Assembly: GCA_963674545.2 (NCBI GenBank) | Contig: CAXXFB010000001.1 | Location: 3,038,001-3,102,000 of the forward strand | DNA from: JABGQS01 sp963674545 | GTDB taxonomy: Bacteria; Bacillota; Clostridia; Christensenellales; SZUA-584 | DNA length: 64,000 bases | Reading direction: 5' to 3' | Notes under the pieces: generated by a model | Seen by the model: the letters and a program-made list of their open reading frames with translations, nothing else | Database searches by the model: none | Told to the model about the DNA's origin: nothing | Shown here: in pieces, positions 24,233 through 32,267 of the stretch | How positions within the stretch are numbered: position 1 is the first letter of the stretch | How the letters are laid out: each line of letters starts with the position of its first letter | Position numbers and translations under genes: made by a program

Positions 24233-24670
24233 CTACTGTTTTTTAGCTTCCATGAACTCTTCAAAAAGACGCTCACCTTCTTTGATCCACCACTCGTCAT
24301 ACATTTTATCATAGCCTTCATTTTCTTTGTTATCCGTTTGCTTGCCGTATTCTTTCTCAAACTCCTTCTTTATCTCTTCTTTGATGGAGTCTCTTATAGG
24401 CGTAGACTTCTTTTTCTTTTCGCTCTTGCTGTCTCCCGAGCGTCCGTCCAGCCGGCCAAACAATATAGAGGCCAGTGCAAGCACGCCGACGCTCTGCCAG
24501 TAGTTAAGCGTTGGTAGATTGAATATCATAGGCATCAGCCAGTTCCACAGCCACATGATGATAAGGCCGAACAGGAAACACGCTGCCACTCCTAATATCA
24601 CAAATCCTATAACCTTTAGCACCTTCAAAGCGCCCTTAGCACTTTCGTAATCACAATTATCCTTTCTCAT
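24233..24670 (-). CDS. Small two-helix membrane protein coupled to a sigma factor
   Basis: A 145-residue protein with two membrane helices (about 20-45 and 58-76) and a charged cytoplasmic tail. The second helix carries the phrase L-N-Y-W-Q-S-V-G-V-L-A-L-A-S-I-L-F-G, resembling a motif I recall from small membrane proteins next to ECF sigma factors in many phyla. Its ATG overlaps the stop of the sigma gene (ATGA), so a role as sigma-factor partner or anti-sigma is likely but unproven. Confidence 0.68.
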   Translation of the reverse strand: MRKDNCDYESAKGALKVLKVIGFVILGVAACFLFGLIIMWLWNWLMPMIFNLPTLNYWQSVGVLALASILFGRLDGRSGDSKSEKKKKSTPIRDSIKEEIKKEFEKEYGKQTDNKENEGYDKMYDEWWIKEGERLFEEFMEAKKQ

Positions 24671-25176
24671 TTTCTTTCCTCCTCATTTAAATAGTCTGTA
24701 ACTATTTTTTTTATCTTTGCAGTTGCCCTGCTTTTTCTTGAGAGCAGCGTACCGATTTTTTCACCGGTTTCACGGGCCAGTTCCTCATAGCTTCTTCCCT
24801 TTATCTGCGTTTGCTCATATACATACCTTTGCTTTTCATCGAGGCTGCTAATAGCCTTCCCGGCAACGGCTTTTAGCTCTGCTGCAAGCACTTTCTGTTC
24901 AAGCTCTTCCGGGCTTTGACTTTCCTCGGCTTCACCGATCGTTTCTTTTTTGCGCTTTTTGTAAAAATCTTTTGCTCCGTTTTGCAGTGTTCTGTATACA
25001 TAGGCAGTAAGGTTACTGATTCCCGCTATGTCCGCTCTTGAAAGAAGGTTCATCGCAGATTGCTGAACTATATCTTCGATGTCATAATCGTTCAGATAAA
25101 CGAACCTTTTTTTAAGCGAGCGTTTGAACCACTCATAGTTTTCTTCAAATACAAGTCCGATAACATATTTATCCAG
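24667..25176 (-). CDS. ECF-type sigma factor, probable CTG start
   Basis: A sigma-70-family protein with region 2 (from D-Y-D-I-E-D-I-V-Q-Q-S-A-M) and region 4 (S-L-D-E-K-Q-R-Y-V-Y-E ... R-S-Y-E-E-L-A-R-E-T-G). The first in-frame ATG (25053) falls inside region 2 and would delete its first part, while the frame stays open upstream and encodes typical sigma residues. The only start at a ribosome site is CTG at 25176, nine bases after AGGAGG, giving 169 residues. It is coupled by ATGA to the following membrane protein. Confidence 0.75.
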   Translation of the reverse strand: MDKYVIGLVFEENYEWFKRSLKKRFVYLNDYDIEDIVQQSAMNLLSRADIAGISNLTAYVYRTLQNGAKDFYKKRKKETIGEAEESQSPEELEQKVLAAELKAVAGKAISSLDEKQRYVYEQTQIKGRSYEELARETGEKIGTLLSRKSRATAKIKKIVTDYLNEEERK

Positions 25177-25292
25177 CTGTCTGTTCCTCCTTCCATGGTT
25201 TTTGACCGGTTACGTTAATAAGACGACTGAGGGGAAAGAATATTGCATTATTAATAAAATTTCTTAAAATTATTTTATCATATATATCGGCA

Positions 25293-25324
25293 ATAAAAAA
25301 AGCCGCTGCGATAATACAGCGGCT
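25293..25324 (-). terminator. Intrinsic terminator
   Basis: AGCCGCTG (25301-25308) pairs with CAGCGGCT (25317-25324), and the minus strand continues with TTTTTTT. It ends the PadR/permease operon. Confidence 0.85.
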
Positions 25325-25334
25325 CTATCGTTTT

Positions 25335-25868
25335 TTATAAACTCTGAGCATCAAGATATATCTTGTCTTTTTCTCCTTTTTTGATTGCAGTATTCATAAC
25401 AAACGCAATTATGCTTATACCGATCAGGCTCATCCCCAGACGCACAAGTCCGAACAGCGGCCCGAGGGAAGCAATTTCGAATGCGACCATGGGGATCTTA
25501 GTTGTAGACCACGCTCCAAGGAACAGCACTACGTTAGAAAACTTTGCCCCCTTCTTCATGAATATACCGGCAACAGGGAAAGCTGCATACAAAGGCCCTG
25601 CCGCTGCTGTACCGATGAGTATAGCAATAAGGATGCCTTTAAATCCGGAACCTTCGCCAAGGAAACGGACCATAGTCTCCCGGGGCACCCATACGTCAAG
25701 AAGACCGAGAAGAATGAATATCGGCGGTATTATCAACAGCATCTCTTTTACGGTAAAAAAGGTCGTTTCAGCGGCAAGTATCCCACGACTGGTGTCAATA
25801 ATAAGAAGCGCTACGATTGCCAGCGCCATGATTGTTGGAAACGCATATCTCTTAATGAACTTTTTCAT
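25335..25868 (-). CDS. Half-size permease (ArsP/DUF318-like), second subunit
   Basis: A 177-residue membrane protein with about four to five helices and the glycine-rich loop pattern (I-G-T-A-A-A-G-P-L-Y-A-A-F-P) seen in half of ArsP/DUF318-type permeases, which normally have two such halves in one chain. It overlaps the preceding permease gene by 4 bases, so the two halves probably form one transporter. The substrate is unknown; a metal or metalloid is a reasonable guess from the regulator next to it. Confidence 0.7.
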   Translation of the reverse strand: MKKFIKRYAFPTIMALAIVALLIIDTSRGILAAETTFFTVKEMLLIIPPIFILLGLLDVWVPRETMVRFLGEGSGFKGILIAILIGTAAAGPLYAAFPVAGIFMKKGAKFSNVVLFLGAWSTTKIPMVAFEIASLGPLFGLVRLGMSLIGISIIAFVMNTAIKKGEKDKIYLDAQSL

Positions 25869-26350
25869 ATCTCACCCATCACCTTTCCGATGACGAAGGC
25901 TACTAAGAATGAAAAAGCAAACGCCAGAAGGTTGCGCAGCAGCGTAAATTTTTTGCCGAAATATTTTATCTCAACAGGAGCAGTGACGACGCCAACCATC
26001 ATCAGTGATGATATAAAAGCGCCTATCTGCATATAACCTGCTCCTCCGGCGAGCAGCAGCGCAGCGGTGGGAAAAGCTATAAGCCCGGGTATCAACGTGA
26101 CCGCACCAATAAGAGAAGCAGCGGCAACTCCAAGCCAACCGGAATCCTTGCCGATAAGGCGGCTTATTGTATGAGTATCAAGGAAAGCAAGTACAAAGCC
26201 GACCAATATTATAACGCCTAGAAACTGCGGTAGTATGTTCTCGAAAGCCTTCAGCGCTTTTATCAGAGCCTTTTTTGTTTTCTGTCGGCTCTTTATAAGC
26301 GATAGAATAAGAGCAGCAGCGGTAACACCATATAATATATATGTAGACAT
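25865..26350 (-). CDS. Half-size permease (ArsP/DUF318-like), first subunit
   Basis: A 161-residue membrane protein with about five helices; it carries the paired motif (I-G-A-V-T-L-I-P-G-L-I-A-F-P) that corresponds to the other half of the permease. Its ATG directly abuts the stop codon of the padR gene and its end overlaps the second permease by 4 bases, so all three genes form one transcript. Confidence 0.7.
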   Translation of the reverse strand: MSTYILYGVTAAALILSLIKSRQKTKKALIKALKAFENILPQFLGVIILVGFVLAFLDTHTISRLIGKDSGWLGVAAASLIGAVTLIPGLIAFPTAALLLAGGAGYMQIGAFISSLMMVGVVTAPVEIKYFGKKFTLLRNLLAFAFSFLVAFVIGKVMGEI

Positions 26351-26761
26351 CTATTCCTCCGTTACAGAAAGGTATAAATCATATTCTTTCAGAAGTATAT
26401 CAATGCTTTGCCTGCGTTGTTTAAAAACCTCTATCCACTCGCAAAGCGCGTCTTGTCCCGGCTCTGTTATAGAATATACCCGTTTTTGCGGTCCTTGTCC
26501 GCCCTTCTGCCAGCCTGAGCGCACCCAGCCATGCTCCTCCATCCTGTGCATTATGCGGTATAGAGTGCTTGCGTTTATATTTTCTATGCCAAATTTGCCA
26601 AGCTGTTCTGTAAGGTAATAACCATGGCTGTCTTTTTGTGCAAGCAGCAGCAGCAGACTTGCCTCCATAAACCGTCTCATTGGCCTTTGCTGTCCGCAGC
26701 AGCGCTGTTCATGACCGCTGCTGTGTTCTGAGCAGCCATGTCTATCATGTTCTTTTTCCAT
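26351..26761 (-). CDS. PadR-family regulator with His/Cys-rich N-terminus
   Basis: A 136-residue PadR winged-helix repressor: family pattern from about residue 28 (F-M-E-A-S-L-L-L-L-L-A-Q-K-D-S-H-G-Y-Y-L) through the recognition helix (N-A-S-T-L-Y-R-I-M-H-R-M-E), with the usual C-terminal helix. The extra N-terminus holds H5, H8, C10, H13, H17, C21 and C22, a density that suggests metal binding. ATG at 26761 is chosen over the upstream TTG because AAGGAAG lies between them. It leads the permease operon. Confidence 0.82.
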   Translation of the reverse strand: MEKEHDRHGCSEHSSGHEQRCCGQQRPMRRFMEASLLLLLAQKDSHGYYLTEQLGKFGIENINASTLYRIMHRMEEHGWVRSGWQKGGQGPQKRVYSITEPGQDALCEWIEVFKQRRQSIDILLKEYDLYLSVTEE

Positions 26762-26807
26762 ACTCAACTTCCTTGTCAATAAGATTGGGTTATATCTATA
26801 TACATAG

Positions 26808-26855
26808 AGTATATAGTCTATAAGTATATAGTATCATTAATTTCAAGAGTGTCAA
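26808..26855 (-). promoter_or_regulatory. padR promoter with repeated operator
   Basis: On the minus strand a TTGACA (complement of 26850-26855) starts the promoter. The decamer AGTATATAGT occurs twice, at 26808-26817 and 26823-26832, across the -10 and start region, fitting autorepression by the PadR protein. The rest of the 380-base divergent gap holds only the promoter of the ABC operon; 26860-27040 shows nothing I can support. Confidence 0.55.
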
Positions 26856-27046
26856 CAGTTTTTTGCAATAACGCAAACTTAATGCGAAACCAGTCTATAA
26901 ATATATTTAAAACTCAAAGTGCAGATGAAACGGGTGTGTGTCTGAAAATTGTATTAACAGTATTTCATTGGATATATAATATTGCAGCTTATAAGCAAGT
27001 TATCGGGTTAACAAAAAACGTAACTGAAAAAAAGATGTTTTTTTTG

Positions 27047-27104
27047 TTGACAAAAGAATATGCACATGCTATATTGTGCATATAAGACATACACAATATG
27101 CACA
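27047..27104 (+). promoter_or_regulatory. Promoter and inverted-repeat operator of the ABC operon
   Basis: TTGACA, 17-base spacer, TATATT (27070-27075). Inverted repeats cover it: TGCACA (27061-27066) with TGTGCA (27075-27080), and ATATTGTG (27071-27078) with CACAATAT (27092-27099), plus another TGCACA at 27099-27104. This is the expected place for the GntR-type regulator encoded at the end of the operon. Confidence 0.7.
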
Positions 27105-27141
27105 GTAAATTGCGCCCAAATGACGAATGGAGGTAATATCG

Positions 27142-28008
27142 ATGTCAATGCTGACAGTCGAAAAACTTAATAAGAGATACGAGAAGTTCCACTTAAAGGA
27201 CGTTTCGTTCAGCCTCGACGAGGGATATATTATGGGCTTTATCGGGGCAAACGGAGCGGGCAAGACGACGACGTTAAAAAGCATGCTGAACCTTGTGAGA
27301 AGAGACAGCGGCTCCGTAACTGTAATGGGGAAGGATTTCTATAAGCACGAAGTGCAGCTAAAGCAGGATATAGGCTTTATATTCGGCGGAGTAGATTATT
27401 ATCCGAAAAGCAAGCTTTCCAGTATAGCAGCGGTCATAAAGCGTTTCTACATCGGCTGGGACGACGATGTTTACAAGAGCTACATGAAAAAGTTCGGCTT
27501 GGACGAAAACAAGAAGGTAGAGGAGTTATCCAGCGGAATGAAAGTCAAGTTTGCACTAGCAAGTGCGCTTTCACATGATGCAAAGCTCTTCCTGCTGGAT
27601 GAACCTACAAGCGGGCTCGACCCCGTCGCAAGAGACGAGCTGTTAGAGCTTTTTCAGGAGCTGATAGAGGACGGCAGCAGAAGCATATTGTTCTCTACAC
27701 ACATAACTAGCGACCTTGAAAAGTGCGCCGACTATATAACCTATATTTCAAACGGCGAAATAATTGAAAGTAAAACTAAGGACGATCTTATAGGCTCCTA
27801 CAGAATAGTTAAAGGCAGCCCGCAGCAGCTTGGAGGCCTTGAAGAAAAACTGATATCTTTCAAGAAGAGTTCTTTTGGTTTTACAGGGCTTGCAAGCAGC
27901 AGGGATGCTGAAAAATTCGGCTCAGTAATGCTGGAGGAACCAAGCCTGGAAGAGATAATGATATACCAGTCAAAAAAGGAGGCTCAGGATGAAAGATCTA
28001 TTATATAA
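27142..28008 (+). CDS. ABC transporter ATP-binding protein (YtrB-like)
   Basis: An ATPase of about 288 residues with Walker A (GANGAGKTT), a Q-loop, a signature-like V-E-E-L-S-S-G-M-K-V-K, Walker B (LFLLDEPTSGLDP) and the switch His (STH). The signature is L-S-S-G-M rather than L-S-G-G-Q, usual for ABC-2 systems of the YtrB/BcrA kind. ATG at 27142 follows GGAGG by 8 bases. It overlaps the permease gene by 20 bases. These systems often respond to wall-active compounds. Confidence 0.9.
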   Translation: MSMLTVEKLNKRYEKFHLKDVSFSLDEGYIMGFIGANGAGKTTTLKSMLNLVRRDSGSVTVMGKDFYKHEVQLKQDIGFIFGGVDYYPKSKLSSIAAVIKRFYIGWDDDVYKSYMKKFGLDENKKVEELSSGMKVKFALASALSHDAKLFLLDEPTSGLDPVARDELLELFQELIEDGSRSILFSTHITSDLEKCADYITYISNGEIIESKTKDDLIGSYRIVKGSPQQLGGLEEKLISFKKSSFGFTGLASSRDAEKFGSVMLEEPSLEEIMIYQSKKEAQDERSII

Positions 28009-28630
28009 GGAGTTCAAGCTGTCGATAAACTCAGCGTTCTTTCTTATGGTGCTTTTCGCTGCGCTGATAATGATTCCCGGATGGATTTACTCCATAGCTA
28101 TGATGTACACACTGTTCATAGCTATGCCGAACATCTTCATGGCTAGCAGGTCACAAAACGACATAAGTTTTTCGGTGATGCTGCCGGTAAAAAAGAGCGA
28201 GGTCGTAAAAGCACGTGTGCTGTCTGTGATGATAATGCAGGTGCTGCCGGTTTTGCTTGGAACAGTTTTTGCGGCGGTAAATATAATCGTATATAAAGGC
28301 AACACGTTTTTTATGAATCCTAATGTAGCGTTCTTCGGGCTGGTGTTCGTGATGTATGCGCTTTTCAACCTTGTGTTCTTCCCTGGTTTCTATAAAACCG
28401 CCTACAAAGTGGGAGGGCCTGCAGTCTGGGCGAATGTCGTTGCCGTTGTTTTCATGGCTGTCGTAGAGCTGGTGAACATAGTTATACCGTCAATAGGAGC
28501 ATATATAGGCGGTATAAACAACATGGCAGCACAGCTTCCGGTCCTTTTTGCCGGTATAGTAATATACCTTGCCGGCACATGGCTTGCCTACAGGATATCT
28601 GCCAAGAGGTTCGAGAGGGTAGACATATAA
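27989..28630 (+). CDS. ABC-2 type permease
   Basis: A 213-residue protein with six membrane helices in the ABC-2 permease pattern, encoded directly after its ATPase (20-base overlap) and directly before the GntR regulator (stop and start share one base). It forms the channel of the transporter. The substrate cannot be inferred from sequence. Confidence 0.82.
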   Translation: MKDLLYKEFKLSINSAFFLMVLFAALIMIPGWIYSIAMMYTLFIAMPNIFMASRSQNDISFSVMLPVKKSEVVKARVLSVMIMQVLPVLLGTVFAAVNIIVYKGNTFFMNPNVAFFGLVFVMYALFNLVFFPGFYKTAYKVGGPAVWANVVAVVFMAVVELVNIVIPSIGAYIGGINNMAAQLPVLFAGIVIYLAGTWLAYRISAKRFERVDI

Positions 28631-29001
28631 TGAAGGTGGTCATATCCAACAGCTCCGATAAACCGATATACGAGCAGTTGTTCGACCAGATAAGCGCCCA
28701 GATACTAAAGGGAGAGCTTAAACCGGAAGAAGGTCTGCCAGCCATCCGTACTGCGGCAAAGGAGCTGCGCGTAAGCGTAATAACTGTAAAGAAAGCTTGG
28801 GAAGAGCTCGAGCGGCTGGGTTTCATATATTCCGTTGTGGGAAGAGGCTGCTTTGTAGCAGACCTGTCCGGCGCAGATTTGAAAGATAAACAAAGAAAGC
28901 TGTTAGAAAAAAAGATAGCGAAAGATGTCGAATACTATAAAGGTCTGGGGCTGACTCTGAAAGAGATAATTGAGGCAATAAAACAGCAATACAACAAATG
29001 A
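28630..29001 (+). CDS. GntR-family regulator, YtrA subfamily
   Basis: A 123-residue GntR winged-helix protein with the short C-terminal tail of the YtrA subgroup: P-I-Y-E-Q-L-F-D-Q-I ... L-P-A-I-R-T-A-A-K-E-L-R-V-S and an aromatic second helix ending in the G-R-G-C-F wing. It starts at ATG 28630 (TAATG overlap with the permease). It probably represses this operon through the inverted repeats at 27061-27104. Confidence 0.9.
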   Translation: MKVVISNSSDKPIYEQLFDQISAQILKGELKPEEGLPAIRTAAKELRVSVITVKKAWEELERLGFIYSVVGRGCFVADLSGADLKDKQRKLLEKKIAKDVEYYKGLGLTLKEIIEAIKQQYNK

Positions 29002-29014
29002 TATCACATTTATC

Positions 29015-29049
29015 AAAAAAGGCAGGGAGCCAATGCTCTCTGCCTTTTA
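29015..29049. terminator. Bidirectional terminator
   Basis: AAAGGCAGGGAGC pairs with GCTCTCTGCCTTT (one G-U, loop CAAT), between two converging genes. Confidence 0.82.
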
Positions 29050-29070
29050 TATATTAATTTATATGCAGAA

Positions 29071-29625
29071 TTAATTTGTAAAAATCTGGACCCAATATGT
29101 TGTTCCGTCTTCAGCGATCGCTATTCCTACTCCAAGCTGATGGTATGTCTTAGACAGTATGCTTTCCCGATGTTTGGGGGAGGCCATCCATTTTTGAACC
29201 ATGCGCTCATTTGATACCGTGCCTTTGCCTATGTTCTCTGCTGCATTAAAGTATAGTATGCCGTATTCCTGCAGCAGTGTAAATGCAGTTTCGCCGTCAG
29301 GGGATTCATGAGCGTAATAATCGTTTTGTGCCATATCTGCCGCACGCAGCTGTGCGATGGCGCATAGAGTCGGGCTGAGTGACAACTCATCTAAATCTTC
29401 TGATTTTCGCTCCTCGTTCGTTAGTGTAAATATTTCTTCAACGCAAGTTTCCTTGCCGGGTCTACAGTTTTCATAATCAGGTTCTGGTATCGTTTTAACG
29501 GGGCGCACATGAACGGGTTCGTCGCCTGCAATGCTTACGGTGTCAGTAATACTGAGCACAAAAGGTGTACACCCTGAGGTGATAAGTAAAATTCCAACGA
29601 GCAAAACAATAATGGTTTTCTTCAA
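29071..29625 (-). CDS. CAP/SCP-domain lipoprotein
   Basis: A 184-residue lipoprotein: signal with lipobox LITSGC, a linker of about 35 residues, then a CAP (SCP/PR1) domain at about 64-184. Visible family elements are the opening L-T-N-E-E-R, the first histidine in Y-Y-A-H-E-S-P-D-G and the second pattern W-M-A-S-P-K-H-R-E-S-I-L, followed by G-V-G-I-A. Related clostridial and bacillar proteins are found on the surface or spore. The role is unknown. Confidence 0.88.
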   Translation of the reverse strand: MKKTIIVLLVGILLITSGCTPFVLSITDTVSIAGDEPVHVRPVKTIPEPDYENCRPGKETCVEEIFTLTNEERKSEDLDELSLSPTLCAIAQLRAADMAQNDYYAHESPDGETAFTLLQEYGILYFNAAENIGKGTVSNERMVQKWMASPKHRESILSKTYHQLGVGIAIAEDGTTYWVQIFTN

Positions 29626-29860
29626 TGCATATCTCCCAGATTCGGATAGTAACTATTGCCGTCTAGTCTACATATTATCTTTGCGTATGTCAACGTCAAA
29701 AACTGTAAATGCAGACCCTTCAATATTATATAACGACGAGATGCGGATTTTGTTCATTTTAAATGTAAAAATTAAAATGCTTGAATTTTGTTTCCAGATA
29801 GTGTATAGTCCATTCCGCATGCAAGAATTGATTTTAAGACATAAAGAAAGAGAGACAAAA

Positions 29861-30700
29861 ATGAAAAATAAGATTTTTATTGCAGTAATAGTATTAATGA
29901 TGAGTTTTATACTAATTTTCGCAGGTTGTGCAAAAACGCAGGATGGGGTCGATTCGACAAACGACAATGAGGACGTTCAGGATGCTGATAACGGCGATAC
30001 GACTGATCAGATAGATGAAGACAGCGTAGATGAAACAGACGCAGATGCAGACCAAGCTGATGAAAGCTCCGTACCAACGGATGCAACTCCGGCAGCGTCA
30101 TATCAGAGATATCTTGATGCAAAATCCGCCGGATATGAATCTATATCTGCACGTATGGATGCAAGCGAAGGGCTTGCGATTACCGCAAGTATGGAGATAC
30201 TGGCTGTTTCTATGATAGACCTGCAGGTAATAGACCTTGTGTTTGTGACCGACGATACTGATGCAAGCGAAGCGGCTGCGAATATGATGGGTCTCGTTGA
30301 CTTAAGCGTTCAGCAGTCGGGCGAAGACTTCAGCGTAACTTATACCGGTGCAAATTCAGAAAAGTTTGCTACGAACGGAAAGTATGATGCTGCAACAGAT
30401 TCGATTTCCTGCACATGGACGAAGGATGGACAAGAGACGCTTATGCTTGAATACGTTAAATTCGGCAGCGGTTATGCAGCGCAGTATTACATAACTGACG
30501 GACAAGACACTTCAGTTATAAAAGTAATTGCTGACAGAGAAGACATAGCCATAGGTATGAGCGGCAGCAAAGACAGACCTGCTTCGATCTATAAGAGCGC
30601 TCCTGCCGACTTTACTTTTATGGATGATTGTGCTACTGTTTACATGATTGTTGACGGGCAGGGCACCAGCATCGTTGACGGAGAGCAGAGTGAATTTTAA
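29861..30700 (+). CDS. Lipoprotein of unknown function
   Basis: A 279-residue lipoprotein with lipobox LIFAGC, a very acidic Asp/Glu-rich linker of about 60 residues, and a beta-rich C-terminal domain of about 200 residues that I do not recognise. ATG 29861 is used because a signal peptide starts there; the frame stays open upstream but has no ribosome site. The acidic linker resembles that of the LRR lipoprotein at 10654, probably a spacer through the wall. Confidence 0.72.
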   Translation: MKNKIFIAVIVLMMSFILIFAGCAKTQDGVDSTNDNEDVQDADNGDTTDQIDEDSVDETDADADQADESSVPTDATPAASYQRYLDAKSAGYESISARMDASEGLAITASMEILAVSMIDLQVIDLVFVTDDTDASEAAANMMGLVDLSVQQSGEDFSVTYTGANSEKFATNGKYDAATDSISCTWTKDGQETLMLEYVKFGSGYAAQYYITDGQDTSVIKVIADREDIAIGMSGSKDRPASIYKSAPADFTFMDDCATVYMIVDGQGTSIVDGEQSEF

Positions 30701-30716
30701 CTGACATTTTAGCATA

Positions 30717-30772
30717 GAAAAGGGCGCCCTGGCTTAACCGCAACTGCATGCAAACAAGGGTGCCTTTTTTAT
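30717..30772 (+). terminator. Probable intrinsic terminator
   Basis: AAAAGGGCGCCCT pairs imperfectly with AGGGTGCCTTTT across a roughly 25-base loop, followed by TTTTTT. Confidence 0.6.
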
Positions 30773-30827
30773 TTTCATAAATTAAAAGACAGCATAGCAA
30801 GAACATTTTTATTGCAATATTATTACC

Positions 30828-30856
30828 TTTACAAAGAATGGGTACCATGGTAAAAT
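30828..30856 (+). promoter_or_regulatory. Promoter of the NlpC/P60 gene
   Basis: TTTACA, 17-base spacer, TAAAAT, 100 bases before the start codon; followed at once by three phased repeats. Confidence 0.65.
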
Positions 30857-30857
30857 A

Positions 30858-30885
30858 GTTACAATTATATTACGGATATATTACG
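30858..30885 (-). promoter_or_regulatory. WalR-like direct repeats
   Basis: GTTACA (30858), ATTACG (30869) and ATTACG (30880) recur at exactly 11 bases. On the minus strand they read CGTAAT-N5-CGTAAT-N5-TGTAAC, close to the WalR box TGTWAH-N5-TGTWAH; one unit matches fully and two match five of six. They lie just downstream of the -10, in front of a wall hydrolase gene, which is what WalR controls in Bacillus. Confidence 0.5.
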
Positions 30886-30953
30886 GTTAGTGGCGTTTGG
30901 AAAGGTGATAATACATAAAACCAAAATTTCCAGGTGTTTTTAGAGGAGTTCTG

Positions 30954-32090
30954 ATGAAAAAAAGTGTGATTGGGCAGGCATTTACAGCAGCAGGCAGATT
31001 TTTTAAGGGACTTGCAGATACGGCAAGAAGACTCAGCTTGCTCGGCAAAGTGGGTTTCGGCATCATTACAGCGGCTGTTGTTACCGGAGTGGTGTTGACT
31101 ATCATACTTCCGGGAAGTGCAGATGCTAAAACACCGAAAGAAGAACTGCTTGCAGCTGCAGCGCCGGCCGTTGTCGTAACGCCCAGTCCGACTCCTAGCG
31201 CAAGCCCATCACCGACGCCTATTCCGACTCCTACACCGACTCCAGACCCGACGCTTCAGCAGGGAGACGAGAACGAGAAGGTTCAGCAGCTTCAGGAGAG
31301 GCTTATGGAACTTGGATATATGAGCCTTGACCAGAGCACCCAGCTGTACGGCCCGATAACGAAGAATTCGGTGATACTGTTTCAGCGACAGCACGAACTG
31401 CAGCAGGACGGTATAGCCGGGCCGGAGACGCTCGAAGCAATATATGCCGATGACGCAAAGAAATATATGCTGACAGAGGGTATGGCCGGAACTGACATAG
31501 ACAGTCTTCAAAGACAGCTTATAGACCTTGGATATATGAAATCGGCAACAGGGTATTTTGGAAGCGAAACGACACAGGCGGTAAGGGACTTTCAGTCGAG
31601 GAACAGTCTTGGAGTGGACGGCTTGTGCGGAGAGCAAACTTTCGCACTGCTATACTCGCCAAACGCTGTGGCAAGCGCAAGCAAAGCCAATGCGGCAACG
31701 AGCCGTGCGAATATACTGGAGATGATAGAAGCCGCCAAGAAACAACTTGGTGACCCATACATCCTTGGAAACGAGGGGCCGGACTCGTTTGACTGTTCCG
31801 GACTTGTGTATTACTGCTTGAAGCAGGCAGGCTCATCCAGGGGAAGATATAACGCAGCGGGCTATAGCCAGGTTACCGACTGGGAGAAGATAGAGTCGAT
31901 ATGGGATTTGGAGATAGGCGATTTGATGTTCTTCTATGACAACGGGTTTACGAAAGTGGGACATGTCGGGATATATGTCGGCAGTGGATATATGATAGAT
32001 GCTTCGTCAAGTAAAGGTAAGGTTGTGAAAAGGGAATGCAGGACTTCGTATTGGAAAGCTCATTTCAAATTTGCACGAAGGCCGTGGTAG
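30954..32090 (+). CDS. Membrane-anchored NlpC/P60 peptidoglycan hydrolase
   Basis: A 378-residue wall hydrolase. An N-terminal helix (34-53) anchors it; a Pro/Thr/Ser linker (76-100) spans the wall; two PG_binding_1 domains follow (about 103-165 and 177-233); the C-terminus is an NlpC/P60 cysteine peptidase with Cys281 in DCSGLVYYC and His337 in VGHVGIY. It should cleave stem-peptide bonds (gamma-D-Glu to diamino acid) in peptidoglycan. ATG follows GAGGAG. The leader has WalR-like repeats, and sigma/anti-sigma, VanW and other wall genes follow. Confidence 0.92.
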   Translation: MKKSVIGQAFTAAGRFFKGLADTARRLSLLGKVGFGIITAAVVTGVVLTIILPGSADAKTPKEELLAAAAPAVVVTPSPTPSASPSPTPIPTPTPTPDPTLQQGDENEKVQQLQERLMELGYMSLDQSTQLYGPITKNSVILFQRQHELQQDGIAGPETLEAIYADDAKKYMLTEGMAGTDIDSLQRQLIDLGYMKSATGYFGSETTQAVRDFQSRNSLGVDGLCGEQTFALLYSPNAVASASKANAATSRANILEMIEAAKKQLGDPYILGNEGPDSFDCSGLVYYCLKQAGSSRGRYNAAGYSQVTDWEKIESIWDLEIGDLMFFYDNGFTKVGHVGIYVGSGYMIDASSSKGKVVKRECRTSYWKAHFKFARRPW

Positions 32091-32119
32091 CGGACGGAAG
32101 GACACACGTAAGGCATATT

Positions 32120-32163
32120 AAAAGCGGTAAAGCCGGAGGCAATGGAACTTTATTGCTTTTTTT
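32120..32163 (+). terminator. Intrinsic terminator
   Basis: AAAAGCGGTAAAG pairs with CTTTATTGCTTTT through two G-U pairs, then TTT. Confidence 0.65.
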
Positions 32164-32267
32164 ATCGTCTTATAGGAAAGAAGCATAAAAGTGCTTTATT
32201 TGTATGCAAAAAAATTAAAGGATATCCGCTGGCAGTACGTATTTTAGATAGAGTGGAAGAAAGATAA

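Noticed and set aside
26849..27085. 78-codon ORF in the padR/ABC divergent gap
   Set aside because: It starts inside the padR promoter and runs through the ABC promoter, with no ribosome site.
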